Shown: positions 43,366 to 52,709, numbered from the stretch's first letter. The stretch is DNA of 64,000 nt from Acidovorax sp. NCPPB 3576 (GCF_028473605.1 NZ_CP097267.1:1728501-1792500), one strand, 5' to 3'. Notes: generated by a model from the sequence alone, not told the origin. A program made the numbers and translations.

Positions 43366-43395
43366 TTCCGTGACCCATACGACGAATGACACCAG

Positions 43396-43420
43396 CCACG
43401 GCCCGCGCTGCGGGCCGTGG
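43396..43420 (+). other. Perfect 11-bp hairpin between permease and MCE genes
   Basis: CCACGGCCCGC (43396-43406) and GCGGGCCGTGG (43410-43420) pair perfectly around a 3-base loop GCT. It has no T-tract. It lies where an ATPase gene is normally found in Mla-type operons and may mark a deletion junction or control downstream expression. Confidence 0.6.
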
Positions 43421-43441
43421 CCTCACCGAGGAAACGCTTTC

Positions 43442-43513
43442 ATGTCCGACCCAGACCCCTTTCCCGCCGGCACCTTCGGCCCGTGGGCCAACGGCGGTGC
43501 CTGCCATGGCTGA
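43442..43513 (+). CDS. 23-codon mini-ORF overlapping the MCE gene start
   Basis: ATG 43442 follows GAGGAAA with a spacing of about ten bases. The frame reads MSDPDPFPAGTFGPWANGG and three more residues to ACHG, then TGA. The stop overlaps the MCE start region (ATGGCTGA), so ribosomes finishing it could restart on the MCE gene. It may be a coupling leader or the remnant N-terminus of a lost gene. No homology is recognised. Confidence 0.35.
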   Translation: MSDPDPFPAGTFGPWANGGACHG

Positions 43514-44513
43514 GTGGCCCCCTTCCCACGAAGCGGACGATGCCGCCAGCGAGGCGCTGCTCGAAGCCCAGCGCCCGGTGGCGAACCTGGAGCGCAAGGC
43601 CGCGGCGCTGCTCCTGTTCACGCTGGCGCTCATCGTGGGCTCGGCGTTCTACCTGCTGTACGCGCGGGGCGTCTTCGAGCCCACGCAGCGCCTGGTGCTC
43701 ACGGCCGACGACTCCGAGGGCGTGGTGGTCGGCATGGACATGACGTTTTCGGGCTTCCCCATCGGGCGGGTGCGCGGCATCGAGCTCTCGCCCGACGGCA
43801 ACGTGCGCATCCTGATCGACGTGCCGCGCAAGGACGCGCACTGGCTGCGCGAGTCCAGCGTGTTCACGCTGGTGCGCGGCATCGTGGGCGGCACCACCAT
43901 CAAGGCCTACAGCGGCATCCTCACCGACCCGCTGCTGGCCGACGGCGCCGAGCGCCCGGTGCTGCGCGGCGATGCCACGGCCGAGATCCCGCAGCTCATG
44001 GCCTCGGCGCGCGAACTGCTGTCCAACCTGCAGGCCATGACGGCCCAGGACGCGGCGCTGGGCGGCACGCTGGCCAACGTGCGCACGCTGACCGAGCGCC
44101 TCAACGCCCCCGGCGGCGCGCTCAACGTGCTCATGGGCAGCGAGGCGGATGCCAAAAAGATCACCGCCACGCTGGACCGCACCAACCAGTTGCTGGCCCG
44201 CATCGACGGCATGGCCGCCAAGGCCGACCGGCAGGTGTTCGGGGCGGCGGGCGATCCGGGGCTGGTGCCCGAGGTGCGGGCCACGGTGGTGCAGCTCAAC
44301 GGCCTGCTGGCCGACACCCGCCAGAGCCTGAAAAAGGTCGATGCCGTGCTGGCCGAAGCCCAGGCCATCGGCGCCAATACCCGCGAAGCCACCACGGATC
44401 TGGGCACGCTGCGGGCCGAGGTGGAGAGCAACCTGCGCAAGGTGGAGGGCCTGGTCAACGACATCCAGCGCAAATGGCCGTTTGCGCGCGACACGGAACT
44501 CAAACTGCCATGA
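43506..44513 (+). CDS. MCE-domain (MlaD-like) lipid-binding protein
   Basis: The 335-aa protein has an N-terminal TM (about residues 33-52) and an MCE domain (about 60-140; SEGVVVGMDMTFSGFPIGRV). A long helical C-terminal region follows. MCE proteins form hexameric rings or tubes that conduct lipids between inner and outer membranes. It is longer than E. coli MlaD (183 aa), closer to other MCE types. ATG 43506 lies within the end of the mini-ORF. The stop overlaps the lipoprotein start by ATGA. Confidence 0.87.
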   Translation: MAEWPPSHEADDAASEALLEAQRPVANLERKAAALLLFTLALIVGSAFYLLYARGVFEPTQRLVLTADDSEGVVVGMDMTFSGFPIGRVRGIELSPDGNVRILIDVPRKDAHWLRESSVFTLVRGIVGGTTIKAYSGILTDPLLADGAERPVLRGDATAEIPQLMASARELLSNLQAMTAQDAALGGTLANVRTLTERLNAPGGALNVLMGSEADAKKITATLDRTNQLLARIDGMAAKADRQVFGAAGDPGLVPEVRATVVQLNGLLADTRQSLKKVDAVLAEAQAIGANTREATTDLGTLRAEVESNLRKVEGLVNDIQRKWPFARDTELKLP

Positions 44514-45199
44514 ACACGCTGCTGCCTTCGCCGCTTCGGACTTTGCTGCGCGCTGCCGTGCTGCTGCCGTGCGTGGTCTTGTGGGCTTGCTCCAGCAAGC
44601 CGCCTGTGCCCGAGTGGCAAATGAATGCCCACGGCGCAGCCCGCAAGGCGACCGAGGCGTACTTGTCAGGCGACACGCGCATCGCACAGCTGGAGTGGGA
44701 CCGGGCCCGCGCCGAAGTCGCCCGCACCGGCCGGCCCGACCTGCTGGCCCGTGTGGAACTGATGCGCTGTGCCACCCAGGTCGCCAGCCTGGTGGTCGAG
44801 CCGTGCACGGCGTTTGAAGCCCTGCGCGCCGACGCCGCCCCGGAGGATCAGGCCTATGCCGATTACCTCGCGGGCACCATCGACAGTGCCACCGCCAGCC
44901 GCCTGCCCGAGCCGCAGCGCAGCGCCTGGACGGCCGGCCCGGCATCGCAAGCCGGCATGGCCGATCCGTTGTCGCGCCTGGTGGCTGCAGGGGTGTGGGT
45001 GAAAACCGGCCGGGAAACGCCGCAGGTGGTCGATTCGGCCGTGGATGCCGCTTCTGCCCAGGGATGGCGCCGGCCACTGCTTTCGTGGCTGACGCTGGCG
45101 GCACAGCGCGCCGATCAAAGGGGCGACCGGACAGCAGCTGCTGCCGCCCGCAGGCGGCTGTCGGTACTGGAGCAGGGAATCAGCGCTGAAAAACGCTGA
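44510..45199 (+). CDS. Lipoprotein of the MCE transport operon
   Basis: The 229-aa product has a signal peptide with lipobox VLWACSSKPP (Cys about 27). The mature part is helical, TPR-like in composition and without recognised domains (EAYLSGDTRIAQLEWDRARA, WLTLAAQRADQRGDRTAAAA). It overlaps the MCE gene by ATGA, so it is likely an accessory partner, perhaps at the outer membrane. It does not look like the PqiC-type auxiliary lipoproteins common in such operons. Confidence 0.72.
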   Translation: MNTLLPSPLRTLLRAAVLLPCVVLWACSSKPPVPEWQMNAHGAARKATEAYLSGDTRIAQLEWDRARAEVARTGRPDLLARVELMRCATQVASLVVEPCTAFEALRADAAPEDQAYADYLAGTIDSATASRLPEPQRSAWTAGPASQAGMADPLSRLVAAGVWVKTGRETPQVVDSAVDAASAQGWRRPLLSWLTLAAQRADQRGDRTAAAAARRRLSVLEQGISAEKR

Positions 45200-45277
45200 T
45201 TCGAATCACGAAAGAAATGAAGGGGGCTGGGGCTGGATGTCGGGGTGCTGCCCCCGAACCGCCTCGGCCAACCCAGG

Positions 45278-45460
45278 TCAGTTGAGGAAAGATTCTGCGG
45301 GAAGAATCTGTTCCAGGTTGCCTGGAAGGTTCACCAGCGAGTCGGCTGCTTGCACCGCTTCGTCCGGCACCAGTGTCATGGCGGTGGCGGCCACCGCGAG
45401 AAACACCGTCACCGTAAAGGCTGCGAAAGCGCGGGTTCCGGAATGGATTTTGCGTTTCAT
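45278..45460 (-). CDS. Small exported protein (60 aa)
   Basis: ATG 45460 is preceded by GAAGGA with good spacing. The product begins with a basic N-terminus and a hydrophobic stretch (FAAFTVTVFLAVAATAMTLV), then an acidic tail (DEAVQAADSLVNLPGNLEQI). It could be a secreted peptide or a single-TM protein. No family is recognised. It converges on the lipoprotein gene, and a small hairpin (TCGGGG/CCCCGA, about 45239-45256) separates the two. Confidence 0.55.
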   Translation of the reverse strand: MKRKIHSGTRAFAAFTVTVFLAVAATAMTLVPDEAVQAADSLVNLPGNLEQILPAESFLN

Positions 45461-45627
45461 GACAGAAGTCCTTCAAGAGGTGGTGGGGCTTGCACGGTGG
45501 CGGGATGTGGGGATTAGAACGCTCGCCTTTGGCCCAAGTCTGTCAGACAAGGCCTTTTGGAGCGCGATTGAGACGACAGTTACGGTTGGTTGCGTTCCGC
45601 TGGCGCAGACCAGCCGTTGCGGCCGAT

Positions 45628-47190
45628 TCAGCCCGGACTGAGTTGCCGAGCGAGCGCCGACGCAGTGAGCGCTTTGCCGGGCGGCCACTGATCCGCAACC
45701 TGGCCGTGCATCCAACAGGCGGAGATGGCTGCTTCAAAGGCCGCATCCGGCGCCGATTTTGCGGCGGCCAGCCGGGCCCCCAGCAGGCCTGCCAGCACAT
45801 CGCCCGTGCCCCCGGTCGCCAAGCGCGCGTTGCCAGTCGGATTGATGCGGGGCGTCTGCCCAGGCGCCGCGATCACGCTGCCCGAACCTTTCAGCACCAC
45901 GGCGCAGCCGAACCGCTGGGCCAGCCGGGACGCCGCGCCCAGCCGGTCGGCCTGGATGTCTTGTGTTTCCTGGCCCGACAGCCTGGCCGCTTCCAGGGGA
46001 TGGGGCGTGAGCACGGTGTGCCAACCCTTCGCGGCGCGCTCCTGCAGCGCCTTCGCCAGGGACGGATCGCCGGCCACGGCATTGAGGGCGTCCGCATCCA
46101 GCACCAGCCGGTGCGCCTCGGCCAGGACCCTCGGCAGCACCGCTCGAACGGCCTCGCCGCCGCCGCATCCGCACACTACGGCCCCGTGATCCAGGCGCAA
46201 CGCGTCGAATCGCCGCAGCATGCACTCTGGCTGCAATGCATCGATGGACAGGTCTCCCTCATCCAGCAGGGCCACCATCACCCGCCCTGCGCCTGCGTGC
46301 AGCGCCGCCGATGCCGCCAGGAGCGCCGCTCCGGTCATGCCCATGCCCCGGGCCTGCAGTCCTTCGCCGCCCACCACGGCAACGTCGCCATAACTGCCCT
46401 TGTGGCTGGCATGGGCACGGTGAGCGTGCGGGGGCGCTGCAGCCAGCCACGCACAGGGCGCCCACTTTGCCGATCCGGCGCCGAGGTCGTCCAGCCAGAC
46501 TTGACCGGCCGCATCCCGTCCGTCGCCGGTGAACAGCCCCGGTTTCAAGGTGAGCAGGGCCAACGTGTGCCTTGGGGACACGGCAACGCCCGCCGGCGGC
46601 GTCAGTCCGGGCGCGAACTGGCCCGTGTCCGCCGACAGGCCGGAAGGCGTATCCACGCACAGTACGGGGGCGGGGGCGGCATGCAGTCGGGCCAGCAGGT
46701 GCTGCACGCGCGGATCGGCAACGCGGGGCTTGCCGCCGCCCGACAATCCGATGCCCAGTAGCGCATCCACGCACACGTCATCGGGGCCCATGCCGGGCGG
46801 GGGGGAGTCCGAGAACACCACGCCTGCCATCGTGGCGCGCTGGTAAGACGCAAGGGCATCGGGCGGCACCGTGTCCGGCCGGCCCAGCCATGTCACCGTG
46901 ACGGCGCGTCCTGCGCGGTGCAGATGAAAGGCCGCCTCCAACCCATCGCCGCCGTTGTTGCCGGCACCGCAGACCACCCATGCGCTGCGAGCGTGGGGCG
47001 CGATGGCCTGTGCCAGCCGTGCCACCGCCAATCCTGCGCGCTGCATCAACGTGTGCGGCGGGCACTGCGCTGCCAGGGCCTGTTCGATGCGGCGCGTGGC
47101 CAGTGTGTCGAAGAGTGCGCGGGGTTGGTCGCCCGTGATCCGGCGAAGGGAGGGCTCCCGTGTGGCCGCTGCAGGGTGCAAGGAGCGCAT
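45628..47190 (-). CDS. nnr: Bifunctional NAD(P)H-hydrate epimerase / ADP-dependent dehydratase
   Basis: This 520-aa two-domain enzyme repairs hydrated NADH and NADPH. The N-terminal YjeF_N epimerase domain (residues 1-230) has CGAGNNGGDGLEAA and DALLGIGLSG. The C-terminal carbohydrate-kinase-like dehydratase domain has VVGGEGLQARGMGMTGAALL, LTPHPLEAARL and the phosphate-binding NARLATGGTGDVLAG. The full length fits the fused bacterial form. It begins 15 bases after the DadA-like gene stop, so the two are probably cotranscribed. Confidence 0.93.
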   Translation of the reverse strand: MRSLHPAAATREPSLRRITGDQPRALFDTLATRRIEQALAAQCPPHTLMQRAGLAVARLAQAIAPHARSAWVVCGAGNNGGDGLEAAFHLHRAGRAVTVTWLGRPDTVPPDALASYQRATMAGVVFSDSPPPGMGPDDVCVDALLGIGLSGGGKPRVADPRVQHLLARLHAAPAPVLCVDTPSGLSADTGQFAPGLTPPAGVAVSPRHTLALLTLKPGLFTGDGRDAAGQVWLDDLGAGSAKWAPCAWLAAAPPHAHRAHASHKGSYGDVAVVGGEGLQARGMGMTGAALLAASAALHAGAGRVMVALLDEGDLSIDALQPECMLRRFDALRLDHGAVVCGCGGGEAVRAVLPRVLAEAHRLVLDADALNAVAGDPSLAKALQERAAKGWHTVLTPHPLEAARLSGQETQDIQADRLGAASRLAQRFGCAVVLKGSGSVIAAPGQTPRINPTGNARLATGGTGDVLAGLLGARLAAAKSAPDAAFEAAISACWMHGQVADQWPPGKALTASALARQLSPG

Positions 47191-47205
47191 GGCGTTGGGT
47201 CCGGC

Positions 47206-48453
47206 TCAGAAACGGCGCAACGCGAAGTGCTGCAAATCCACTTCGGGCGCGCGCTGGGCTATCAGGTCGGCCAGGGCCCGGGCGCTGCCGCACGCGAGTG
47301 CATAGCCGCAGCCACCATGGCCCGCATTGATCCACACGCCCGGCAAGCCGCTGGGCCCCACGACCGGCGCGCCATCCACAAGGGTGGGGCGGGCTCCGCG
47401 CCACACCTGCACTTGGCCCGACGAAACCTGCACCCCGCCGGGAAACCAGCCGGAAATGGCTTGGTACAGCGTCTGCAGCGTGGGCGCATGGTGCTGGCCG
47501 TCGCCCCGGCCCACTTCGGCACCACCGGCGATGCGCACGCGTTGCCCCTGGCGGGTGATCGTCACCCGGTGGAGCGGGTCAATGACCGACCCTTGCGGGG
47601 CATGGGAGTCTTCCCGCACCGGGGCGCTGATGGAGTAGCCATGGACTGCCGCGACCGGCAGATCGATGCCCACCGGGCGCAGCAATGCAGTTGCCGCAAC
47701 GCCGGCGCAGATGACCACGGCGTCGAATCGGCGAGGCAGCGTTTCGCCGGCGATCCGCAGGCCCGCGGGCGCCGCGTCCAGGCCGGTGACCTGGGCATTG
47801 AAATGGAACTGCGCGCCACGCTCCTGCGCGGCGTAGCGCAGCATCTGTGCGAACAGCCGGCAGTTGCCGGACTCGCCATCGGGAATATGCAGCGCGCCGA
47901 TCAGGGGCGTCTCGGGTGACAGCCCCGGTTCGATCTGGCGGGCCGTATCCCCGTCCACGTCATGGATGGCCATGCCCGCATCGCGCATCAGTTGCAGGGC
48001 CGGCTGCACATGCGCCAGGTCCTCGACCGTGCGCAGCAGCACGAGCGCGCCGCGGCTGGTTTCCGCGTCCAGCTGCAATTGCTCCGATACCCGCCGCATG
48101 TGTGCCTGGCTGTAGCGGCCCAGTTGCTCCAGCGCGGAAAGTGTCATCGAGAGCGCGGGCGAGCGGCCGGCCTTGCGCCAGCGCCAAAGCCAACGCAGCT
48201 CGGCCGCCGTCACGCCATGGGCGAGCCGCAGCGTTGCATGGCGTCCCCAGAACCGGGCGCTTTGTTTGCCCCCGATGCCCGGCGCCGCCAAAGGAATGAG
48301 GAGGGCGGGCGAAGAAAGGCCCGCATTGGCGAAGCTCGATTCCTCCGCTGCAGCACTGCGTTGTTCGAAAACCGAAACCTCGTGGCCGTCGCCCGTCAGT
48401 TCGTAAGCAGTGGTGACGCCGACGATACCGGCGCCCACGATGGCGATGTGCAT
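47206..48453 (-). CDS. FAD-dependent D-amino-acid dehydrogenase-like protein (DadA family)
   Basis: The 415-aa flavoprotein starts with the dinucleotide-binding motif MHIAIVGAGIVGVTTAYELT. It has a DAO fold with a C-terminal ARPTLVDGAPVVGPSGLPG and NAGHGGCGYALACGSARAL, as in DadA. DadA oxidises D-amino acids, chiefly D-alanine, at the inner membrane with a quinone acceptor. The substrate of this member is not certain. It is the first gene of a two-gene unit with nnr. Confidence 0.85.
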   Translation of the reverse strand: MHIAIVGAGIVGVTTAYELTGDGHEVSVFEQRSAAAEESSFANAGLSSPALLIPLAAPGIGGKQSARFWGRHATLRLAHGVTAAELRWLWRWRKAGRSPALSMTLSALEQLGRYSQAHMRRVSEQLQLDAETSRGALVLLRTVEDLAHVQPALQLMRDAGMAIHDVDGDTARQIEPGLSPETPLIGALHIPDGESGNCRLFAQMLRYAAQERGAQFHFNAQVTGLDAAPAGLRIAGETLPRRFDAVVICAGVAATALLRPVGIDLPVAAVHGYSISAPVREDSHAPQGSVIDPLHRVTITRQGQRVRIAGGAEVGRGDGQHHAPTLQTLYQAISGWFPGGVQVSSGQVQVWRGARPTLVDGAPVVGPSGLPGVWINAGHGGCGYALACGSARALADLIAQRAPEVDLQHFALRRF

Positions 48454-48477
48454 TTGGTTTCTGAGCTCTTTCAGGCA

Positions 48478-48520
48478 GCAGCGCTAATGGAGATTGCGCT
48501 GTTTGCTACTGTTTTTGTGT
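48478..48520 (-). repeat. Divergent dispersed-repeat relative upstream of rpsB
   Basis: AGCGCTAATGGAGATTGCGC followed by TGTTTGCTACTGTTTTTGTG resembles the reverse-orientation repeat: GCGCT block, GGAG, GCGC, then GCTA-C-T-run. It lies just upstream of the DadA-like gene start and about 70 bases before the rpsB promoter. Similarity is partial. Confidence 0.35.
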
Positions 48521-48584
48521 TTTCCAGGGAATTTCGTCGGATGGCCACGGGCGCCACCCCCGTCCAGACGGTGGAGCGGGCCGT

Positions 48585-48613
48585 TTGGGCCGGTCAATAT
48601 GCCATGCTAGAAT
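48585..48613 (+). promoter_or_regulatory. Sigma-70 promoter of the rpsB operon
   Basis: TTGGGC (48585-48590), a 17-bp spacer and TAGAAT (48608-48613) form a good promoter in the correct place for the ribosomal protein operon. The predicted start is near 48620. Confidence 0.7.
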
Positions 48614-48760
48614 CTTTGGGTTTTGCTGGTGGCTGCGCTGTGCGTGGCCGACAACCTGGCAAGACAAATCGCAAACCAGCCCTTTCAAGGTGCTGCCTTC
48701 TTCTTGCAAGCCGGCAGTTATTGGGGCTGGATTTTAGACCCAACCTTCGGAGAAATTCTC
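48614..48760 (+). other. Long rpsB 5' leader, possible S2 autoregulatory RNA
   Basis: About 140 bases separate the predicted transcript start from ATG 48761 and contain no plausible gene. It includes paired segments such as GCAAACCAGC...GCAAGCCGGC and GGGGCTGGATT near the ribosome binding site (TTCGGAGAAATTCTC). In E. coli the rpsB leader mediates translational repression by S2. A similar role here is inferred from length and position only. Confidence 0.4.
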
Positions 48761-49513
48761 ATGTCCGTCACCATGCGCGAAATGCTGGAAGCCGGTGTCC
48801 ACTTCGGTCACCAAACCCGTTTCTGGAACCCCAAGATGGCCCCGTACATCTTCGGCCATCGCAACAAGATTCACATCATCAACCTGGAAAAGTCGCTGCC
48901 GCTCTTCCAGGACGCGCAAAAGTTCGCCAAGCAACTCACCGCCAACCGCGGCACCATCATGATGGTCGGCACGAAGCGCCAAGCCCGCGAAATCCTCGCC
49001 ACCGAAGCCCAGCGCGCTGGCGTGCCTTACGTGGACCAGCGCTGGCTGGGCGGCATGCTGACCAACTTCAAGACGGTCAAGACCTCCATCAAGCGCCTGA
49101 AGGACATGAAGGCCCAGCTGGAAGGCGGCCTCGATGCCATGAGCAAGAAAGAGCAGCTCACCTTCACCCGCGAAATGCAAAAGCTGGAAAAGGACATCGG
49201 CGGCATCCAGGAAATGAATGCATTGCCTGACGCCATCTTCATCATCGACGTCGGCTTCCACAAGATCGCTGTGGCCGAAGCCAAGAAGCTCGGCATTCCG
49301 CTGATCGGCGTGGTGGACTCCAACCACTCCCCCGAAGGCATCGACTACGTGATCCCCGGCAACGATGACTCGGCCAAGGCCGTGGCCCTGTATGCCCGCG
49401 GTATCGCCGACGCGATCATTGAAGGCCGTGCCAACGCCGTGAACGACGTGGTCAAGGCCGTGGCTGCCGAAGGCTCTGACGAATTCGTGGAAGTGGAAGA
49501 AACCGCTGCCTGA
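48761..49513 (+). CDS. rpsB: 30S ribosomal protein S2
   Basis: The 250-aa protein begins [20 protein letters not shown] and contains [20 protein letters not shown], both diagnostic of S2. It joins the 30S subunit late, between head and body, and recruits S1. ATG 48761 follows CGGAGA. It is the first gene of the rpsB-tsf-pyrH-frr cluster, with a terminator/attenuator directly after it. The length is typical of betaproteobacteria. Confidence 0.98.
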   Translation: MSVTMREMLEAGVHFGHQTRFWNPKMAPYIFGHRNKIHIINLEKSLPLFQDAQKFAKQLTANRGTIMMVGTKRQAREILATEAQRAGVPYVDQRWLGGMLTNFKTVKTSIKRLKDMKAQLEGGLDAMSKKEQLTFTREMQKLEKDIGGIQEMNALPDAIFIIDVGFHKIAVAEAKKLGIPLIGVVDSNHSPEGIDYVIPGNDDSAKAVALYARGIADAIIEGRANAVNDVVKAVAAEGSDEFVEVEETAA

Positions 49514-49547
49514 AGTCCCGGCCGCGCGACCTGTCGCGAATGAAAGC

Positions 49548-49575
49548 GGGGCTCCTGGTTAGCCCCCTTTTTTTT
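49548..49575 (+). terminator. Intrinsic terminator/attenuator between rpsB and tsf
   Basis: GGGGCT (49548-49553) and AGCCCC (49561-49566) pair around a 7-base loop and are followed by C and eight Ts. Since tsf follows within 45 bases on the same strand and has no obvious separate promoter, this is probably a partial terminator that sets S2 above EF-Ts, as at the same place in E. coli. Confidence 0.85.
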
Positions 49576-49618
49576 AGCCCGAACGCTGTAACGAACTGAA
49601 CTGACACTGGAGAAAAAG

Positions 49619-50545
49619 ATGGCTGCAATTACCGCAAGCATGGTCGCCGAACTTCGCGCAAAGACCGATGCCCCCATGATGGAATGCAAGAAGGCTCTGA
49701 CGGAAGCCGAAGGCGACCTGGCGAAGGCGGAAGAGTTGCTGCGTGTGAAGCTGGGCACGAAGGCTGGCAAGGCTGCCGCCCGCATCACCGCCGAAGGCGT
49801 GGTCGCCAGCTACATCGACGGCACGACCGGCGGGCTGATCGAAGTGAACAGCGAAACCGATTTCGTGAGCAAGAACGACAGCTTCCTCGCCCTGGCCAAG
49901 GCCGCGGCCGAACTGGTGGCCAAGCACAACCCTGCCAACGTGGAAGCCCTGGGTGCCCTGCCTTACAGCCAAGACGGCTTCGGCCCTACCCTGGAAGAAG
50001 TGCGCAAGGGCCTGATCGGCAAGATCGGCGAAAACATGTCGTTCCGCCGCTTCAAGAACTTCTCGGGCAACAAGCTGGCTTCCTACCTGCACGGCACACG
50101 CATCGGTGTGGTGGTCGAGTTCGAAGGCGACGAAACCGCAGCCAAGGACGTGGCCATGCACATCGCTGCCATGAAGCCCGTTGCACTGACCAGTGCCGAC
50201 GTGCCTGCCGACCTGATCGAAAAGGAACGCTCGGTCGCCGCTGCCAAGGCTGCGGAAGACAAGGCCAAGGCCGAAGCAGAAGGCAAGCCCGTGCAATCCG
50301 ACGAGATCGTCAGCAAGCGCATCGAAGGCGGCGTGCAGAAGTACCTGAAGGAAGTGTCCCTGTTCGACCAGGTCTTCGTGAAGGCGGCCGATGGCAAGCA
50401 GTCCGTGGGTCAGATGCTCAAGGCTGCCAACACGACGATCAAGGGCTTCACGCTGTACGTGGTCGGCGAAGGCATCGAGAAGAAGGTGGACGACTTCGCT
50501 GCTGAAGTGGCCGCCCAGGTGGCGGCAGCCAAGTCTGCCGCTTGA
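49619..50545 (+). CDS. tsf: Translation elongation factor Ts
   Basis: The 308-aa protein begins [20 protein letters not shown] and has the N-terminal UBA-like domain, the TDFVSKN nucleotide-exchange motif and a C-terminal coiled-coil region. EF-Ts exchanges GDP for GTP on EF-Tu. CTGGAGAAAAAG precedes the ATG. Length is slightly above E. coli Tsf (283 aa), as is usual in this group. Confidence 0.98.
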   Translation: MAAITASMVAELRAKTDAPMMECKKALTEAEGDLAKAEELLRVKLGTKAGKAAARITAEGVVASYIDGTTGGLIEVNSETDFVSKNDSFLALAKAAAELVAKHNPANVEALGALPYSQDGFGPTLEEVRKGLIGKIGENMSFRRFKNFSGNKLASYLHGTRIGVVVEFEGDETAAKDVAMHIAAMKPVALTSADVPADLIEKERSVAAAKAAEDKAKAEAEGKPVQSDEIVSKRIEGGVQKYLKEVSLFDQVFVKAADGKQSVGQMLKAANTTIKGFTLYVVGEGIEKKVDDFAAEVAAQVAAAKSAA

Positions 50546-50601
50546 TAGACGAATCCATTGCGGCCTCGCGCGCCATTTCATTGACCCACGGAGAAACCCC
50601 C

Positions 50602-51324
50602 ATGTCCATTGCTGTACCAGCCCACAAGCGCATTTTGCTCAAGTTGTCTGGCGAGGCGCTCATGGGGGACGATTCCTTCGGCATCAACCGCGCCACCATC
50701 GTCCGGATGGTGGAGGAGATCGCTGAAGTCACCCGCATGGGCGTGCAGGTGGCCGTGGTCATCGGTGGTGGCAACATCTTTCGCGGCGTGGCTGGCGGTT
50801 CGGTCGGCATGGACCGCGCCACCGCCGATTACATGGGCATGCTGGCGACGGTCATGAACGCGCTGGCGCTGGCCGATGCCATGGACAAGCAGGGCCTGAT
50901 CGCCCGCGTTATGTCGGCGATCGCCATCGAACAGGTGGTCGAGCCCTATGTGCGCCCCAAGGCCTTGCAATATCTGGAAGAGGGCAAGGTGGTGGTGTTT
51001 GCCGCCGGTACCGGAAATCCCTTCTTCACGACCGACACCGCGGCCGCGCTGCGGGGTGCCGAGATCGGTGCCGAGGTGGTTTTGAAGGCGACGAAGGTGG
51101 ACGGTGTCTACACCGCCGACCCGAAGAAGGACCCCACGGCGACCCGCTACACCAAGCTCACGTTCGACGAGGCCATGTCGCGCAATCTGGGGATTCTGGA
51201 TGCGACGGCTTTTGCGCTGTGCCGTGACCAGAAGTTGCCGATCCGCGTGTTTTCCATCATCAAGCATGGAGCGCTCAAGCGCGTGGTCATGGGTGAGGAT
51301 GAAGGCACGCTGGTGTACGCTTGA
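50602..51324 (+). CDS. pyrH: UMP kinase
   Basis: The 240-aa amino-acid-kinase-fold enzyme phosphorylates UMP to UDP. Motifs are [37 protein letters not shown] and [26 protein letters not shown] precedes ATG 50602; the frame is open further upstream to a TTG that overlaps tsf, but nothing supports it. It is a homohexamer controlled by GTP and UTP in bacteria. Confidence 0.98.
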   Translation: MSIAVPAHKRILLKLSGEALMGDDSFGINRATIVRMVEEIAEVTRMGVQVAVVIGGGNIFRGVAGGSVGMDRATADYMGMLATVMNALALADAMDKQGLIARVMSAIAIEQVVEPYVRPKALQYLEEGKVVVFAAGTGNPFFTTDTAAALRGAEIGAEVVLKATKVDGVYTADPKKDPTATRYTKLTFDEAMSRNLGILDATAFALCRDQKLPIRVFSIIKHGALKRVVMGEDEGTLVYA

Positions 51325-51372
51325 CGGCTGGGTGCGCCATGGCGCGCTCGGCTTCATGCTGAGGAGAAAAAT

Positions 51373-51933
51373 ATGACCATTGCCGATATCAAGAAGAACA
51401 CAGAAACCAAGATGGACCAGTCCATCGTGGCTTTCAAAAACAACCTGTCCAAGATCCGTACGGGCCGTGCCAATCCGGCGCTGCTGGACTCCGTGCAGGT
51501 CGAATACTACGGCTCGTTCGTGCCCCTCTCGCAAGTGGCGAACGTGGCGTTGATCGACTCTCGCACCATCAGTGTCCAGCCCTGGGAAAAAGGCATGGGC
51601 GCCAAGATCGAAAAAGCCATCCGCGAAAGCGATCTTGGTTTGAACCCGGCCTCCATGGGCGATCTGATCCGCGTGCCCATGCCTCCCATGAGCGAAGAGC
51701 GGCGCAAGGAAATGACCAAGCTTGCTCGTAACGAAGGCGAGAGCGCCAAGATCGCCGTGCGCAATCTTCGCCGTGACGCCAACGAAGCGGTCAAGAAACT
51801 GGTCAAGGACAAGCTGGCCTCCGAGGATGATCAAAAGCGATCGGAAACCGAGATCCAGAAAGTCACCGACAAGCACATCGCCGAAGTCGATTCGCTGGTG
51901 GCCGGCAAGGAACAGGAAATCATGGCGGTCTGA
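51373..51933 (+). CDS. frr: Ribosome recycling factor
   Basis: The 186-aa protein has the RRF fold. [19 protein letters not shown] carries the conserved RTGRA motif, with [12 protein letters not shown] and [13 protein letters not shown] further on. With EF-G it splits post-termination ribosomes. GAGGAGAAAA precedes the ATG. Length matches E. coli (185 aa). Confidence 0.98.
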   Translation: MTIADIKKNTETKMDQSIVAFKNNLSKIRTGRANPALLDSVQVEYYGSFVPLSQVANVALIDSRTISVQPWEKGMGAKIEKAIRESDLGLNPASMGDLIRVPMPPMSEERRKEMTKLARNEGESAKIAVRNLRRDANEAVKKLVKDKLASEDDQKRSETEIQKVTDKHIAEVDSLVAGKEQEIMAV

Positions 51934-51965
51934 TTCCCCGTTCAGGGAATCGATCGTTGTCTTGC

Positions 51966-52697
51966 ATGTCCGCCTCTTCGGTCATTCCGCACCACGTTGC
52001 CATCGTCATGGATGGCAACGGCCGTTGGGCCACGCGCCGCTTTCTGCCACGGCTGGCAGGGCATAAACAGGGTGTGGACTCTCTCAAACGCTGTGCGCAG
52101 GCTTGCGTGGAAAGGGGCATAGCGGTCCTGACGGTGTTTGCTTTTTCTTCGGAGAACTGGAATCGGCCTGCCGATGAGGTCTCGGGTCTCATGGACTTGC
52201 TTGCCAAGGCGCTGTCCCGTGAGGTTCCCCAATTGCAAAAGGACGGGGTGCGGCTGCATTTCGTGGGTGAGAAGGCCGGGTTGTCGGATAAGGTGCGGGC
52301 AGGACTGCGCCAAGCCGAATCGGATACCGCGCACAACACCCGCTTGGTCTTGAACGTCTGCTTCAACTATGGCGGCCGCTGGGACATCGCGCAGGCCGCC
52401 GCAGCGGTCGCGGCGCGCGGCGAGCCCATCACGGAGGCCAGCCTTCATGCCGCCATGGGGCTGGCGCACGTGCCGGATCCTGATCTGGTGATCCGTACGG
52501 GCGGAGAAATGCGCATCAGCAATTTCCTGCTTTGGCAGTCTGCCTATTCCGAGTTCTACTTCAGCGATCGGCTCTGGCCGGATTTCGACGGCAAGGCCTT
52601 GGATGAGGCCATTGCTGTCTTCAATGCCCGAGAGCGCCGTTTCGGCAAAACATCCGAGCAAATACTGGCGTCGTCGCCTGCCTCGCTGCAGGTCTGA
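51966..52697 (+). CDS. uppS: Undecaprenyl diphosphate synthase
   Basis: The 243-aa cis-prenyltransferase adds eight isoprene units to farnesyl diphosphate for the cell-wall lipid carrier. Motifs are HVAIVMDGNGRWA (catalytic Asp), FAFSSENWNRP and a C-terminal DLVIRTGGEMRISNFLLWQ. The start is ATG 51966; a TTG nine bases earlier is in frame but unlikely. It follows frr by 32 bases and precedes cdsA by 12. Confidence 0.97.
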   Translation: MSASSVIPHHVAIVMDGNGRWATRRFLPRLAGHKQGVDSLKRCAQACVERGIAVLTVFAFSSENWNRPADEVSGLMDLLAKALSREVPQLQKDGVRLHFVGEKAGLSDKVRAGLRQAESDTAHNTRLVLNVCFNYGGRWDIAQAAAAVAARGEPITEASLHAAMGLAHVPDPDLVIRTGGEMRISNFLLWQSAYSEFYFSDRLWPDFDGKALDEAIAVFNARERRFGKTSEQILASSPASLQV

Positions 52698-52709
52698 AAG
52701 GGCTTTTCC

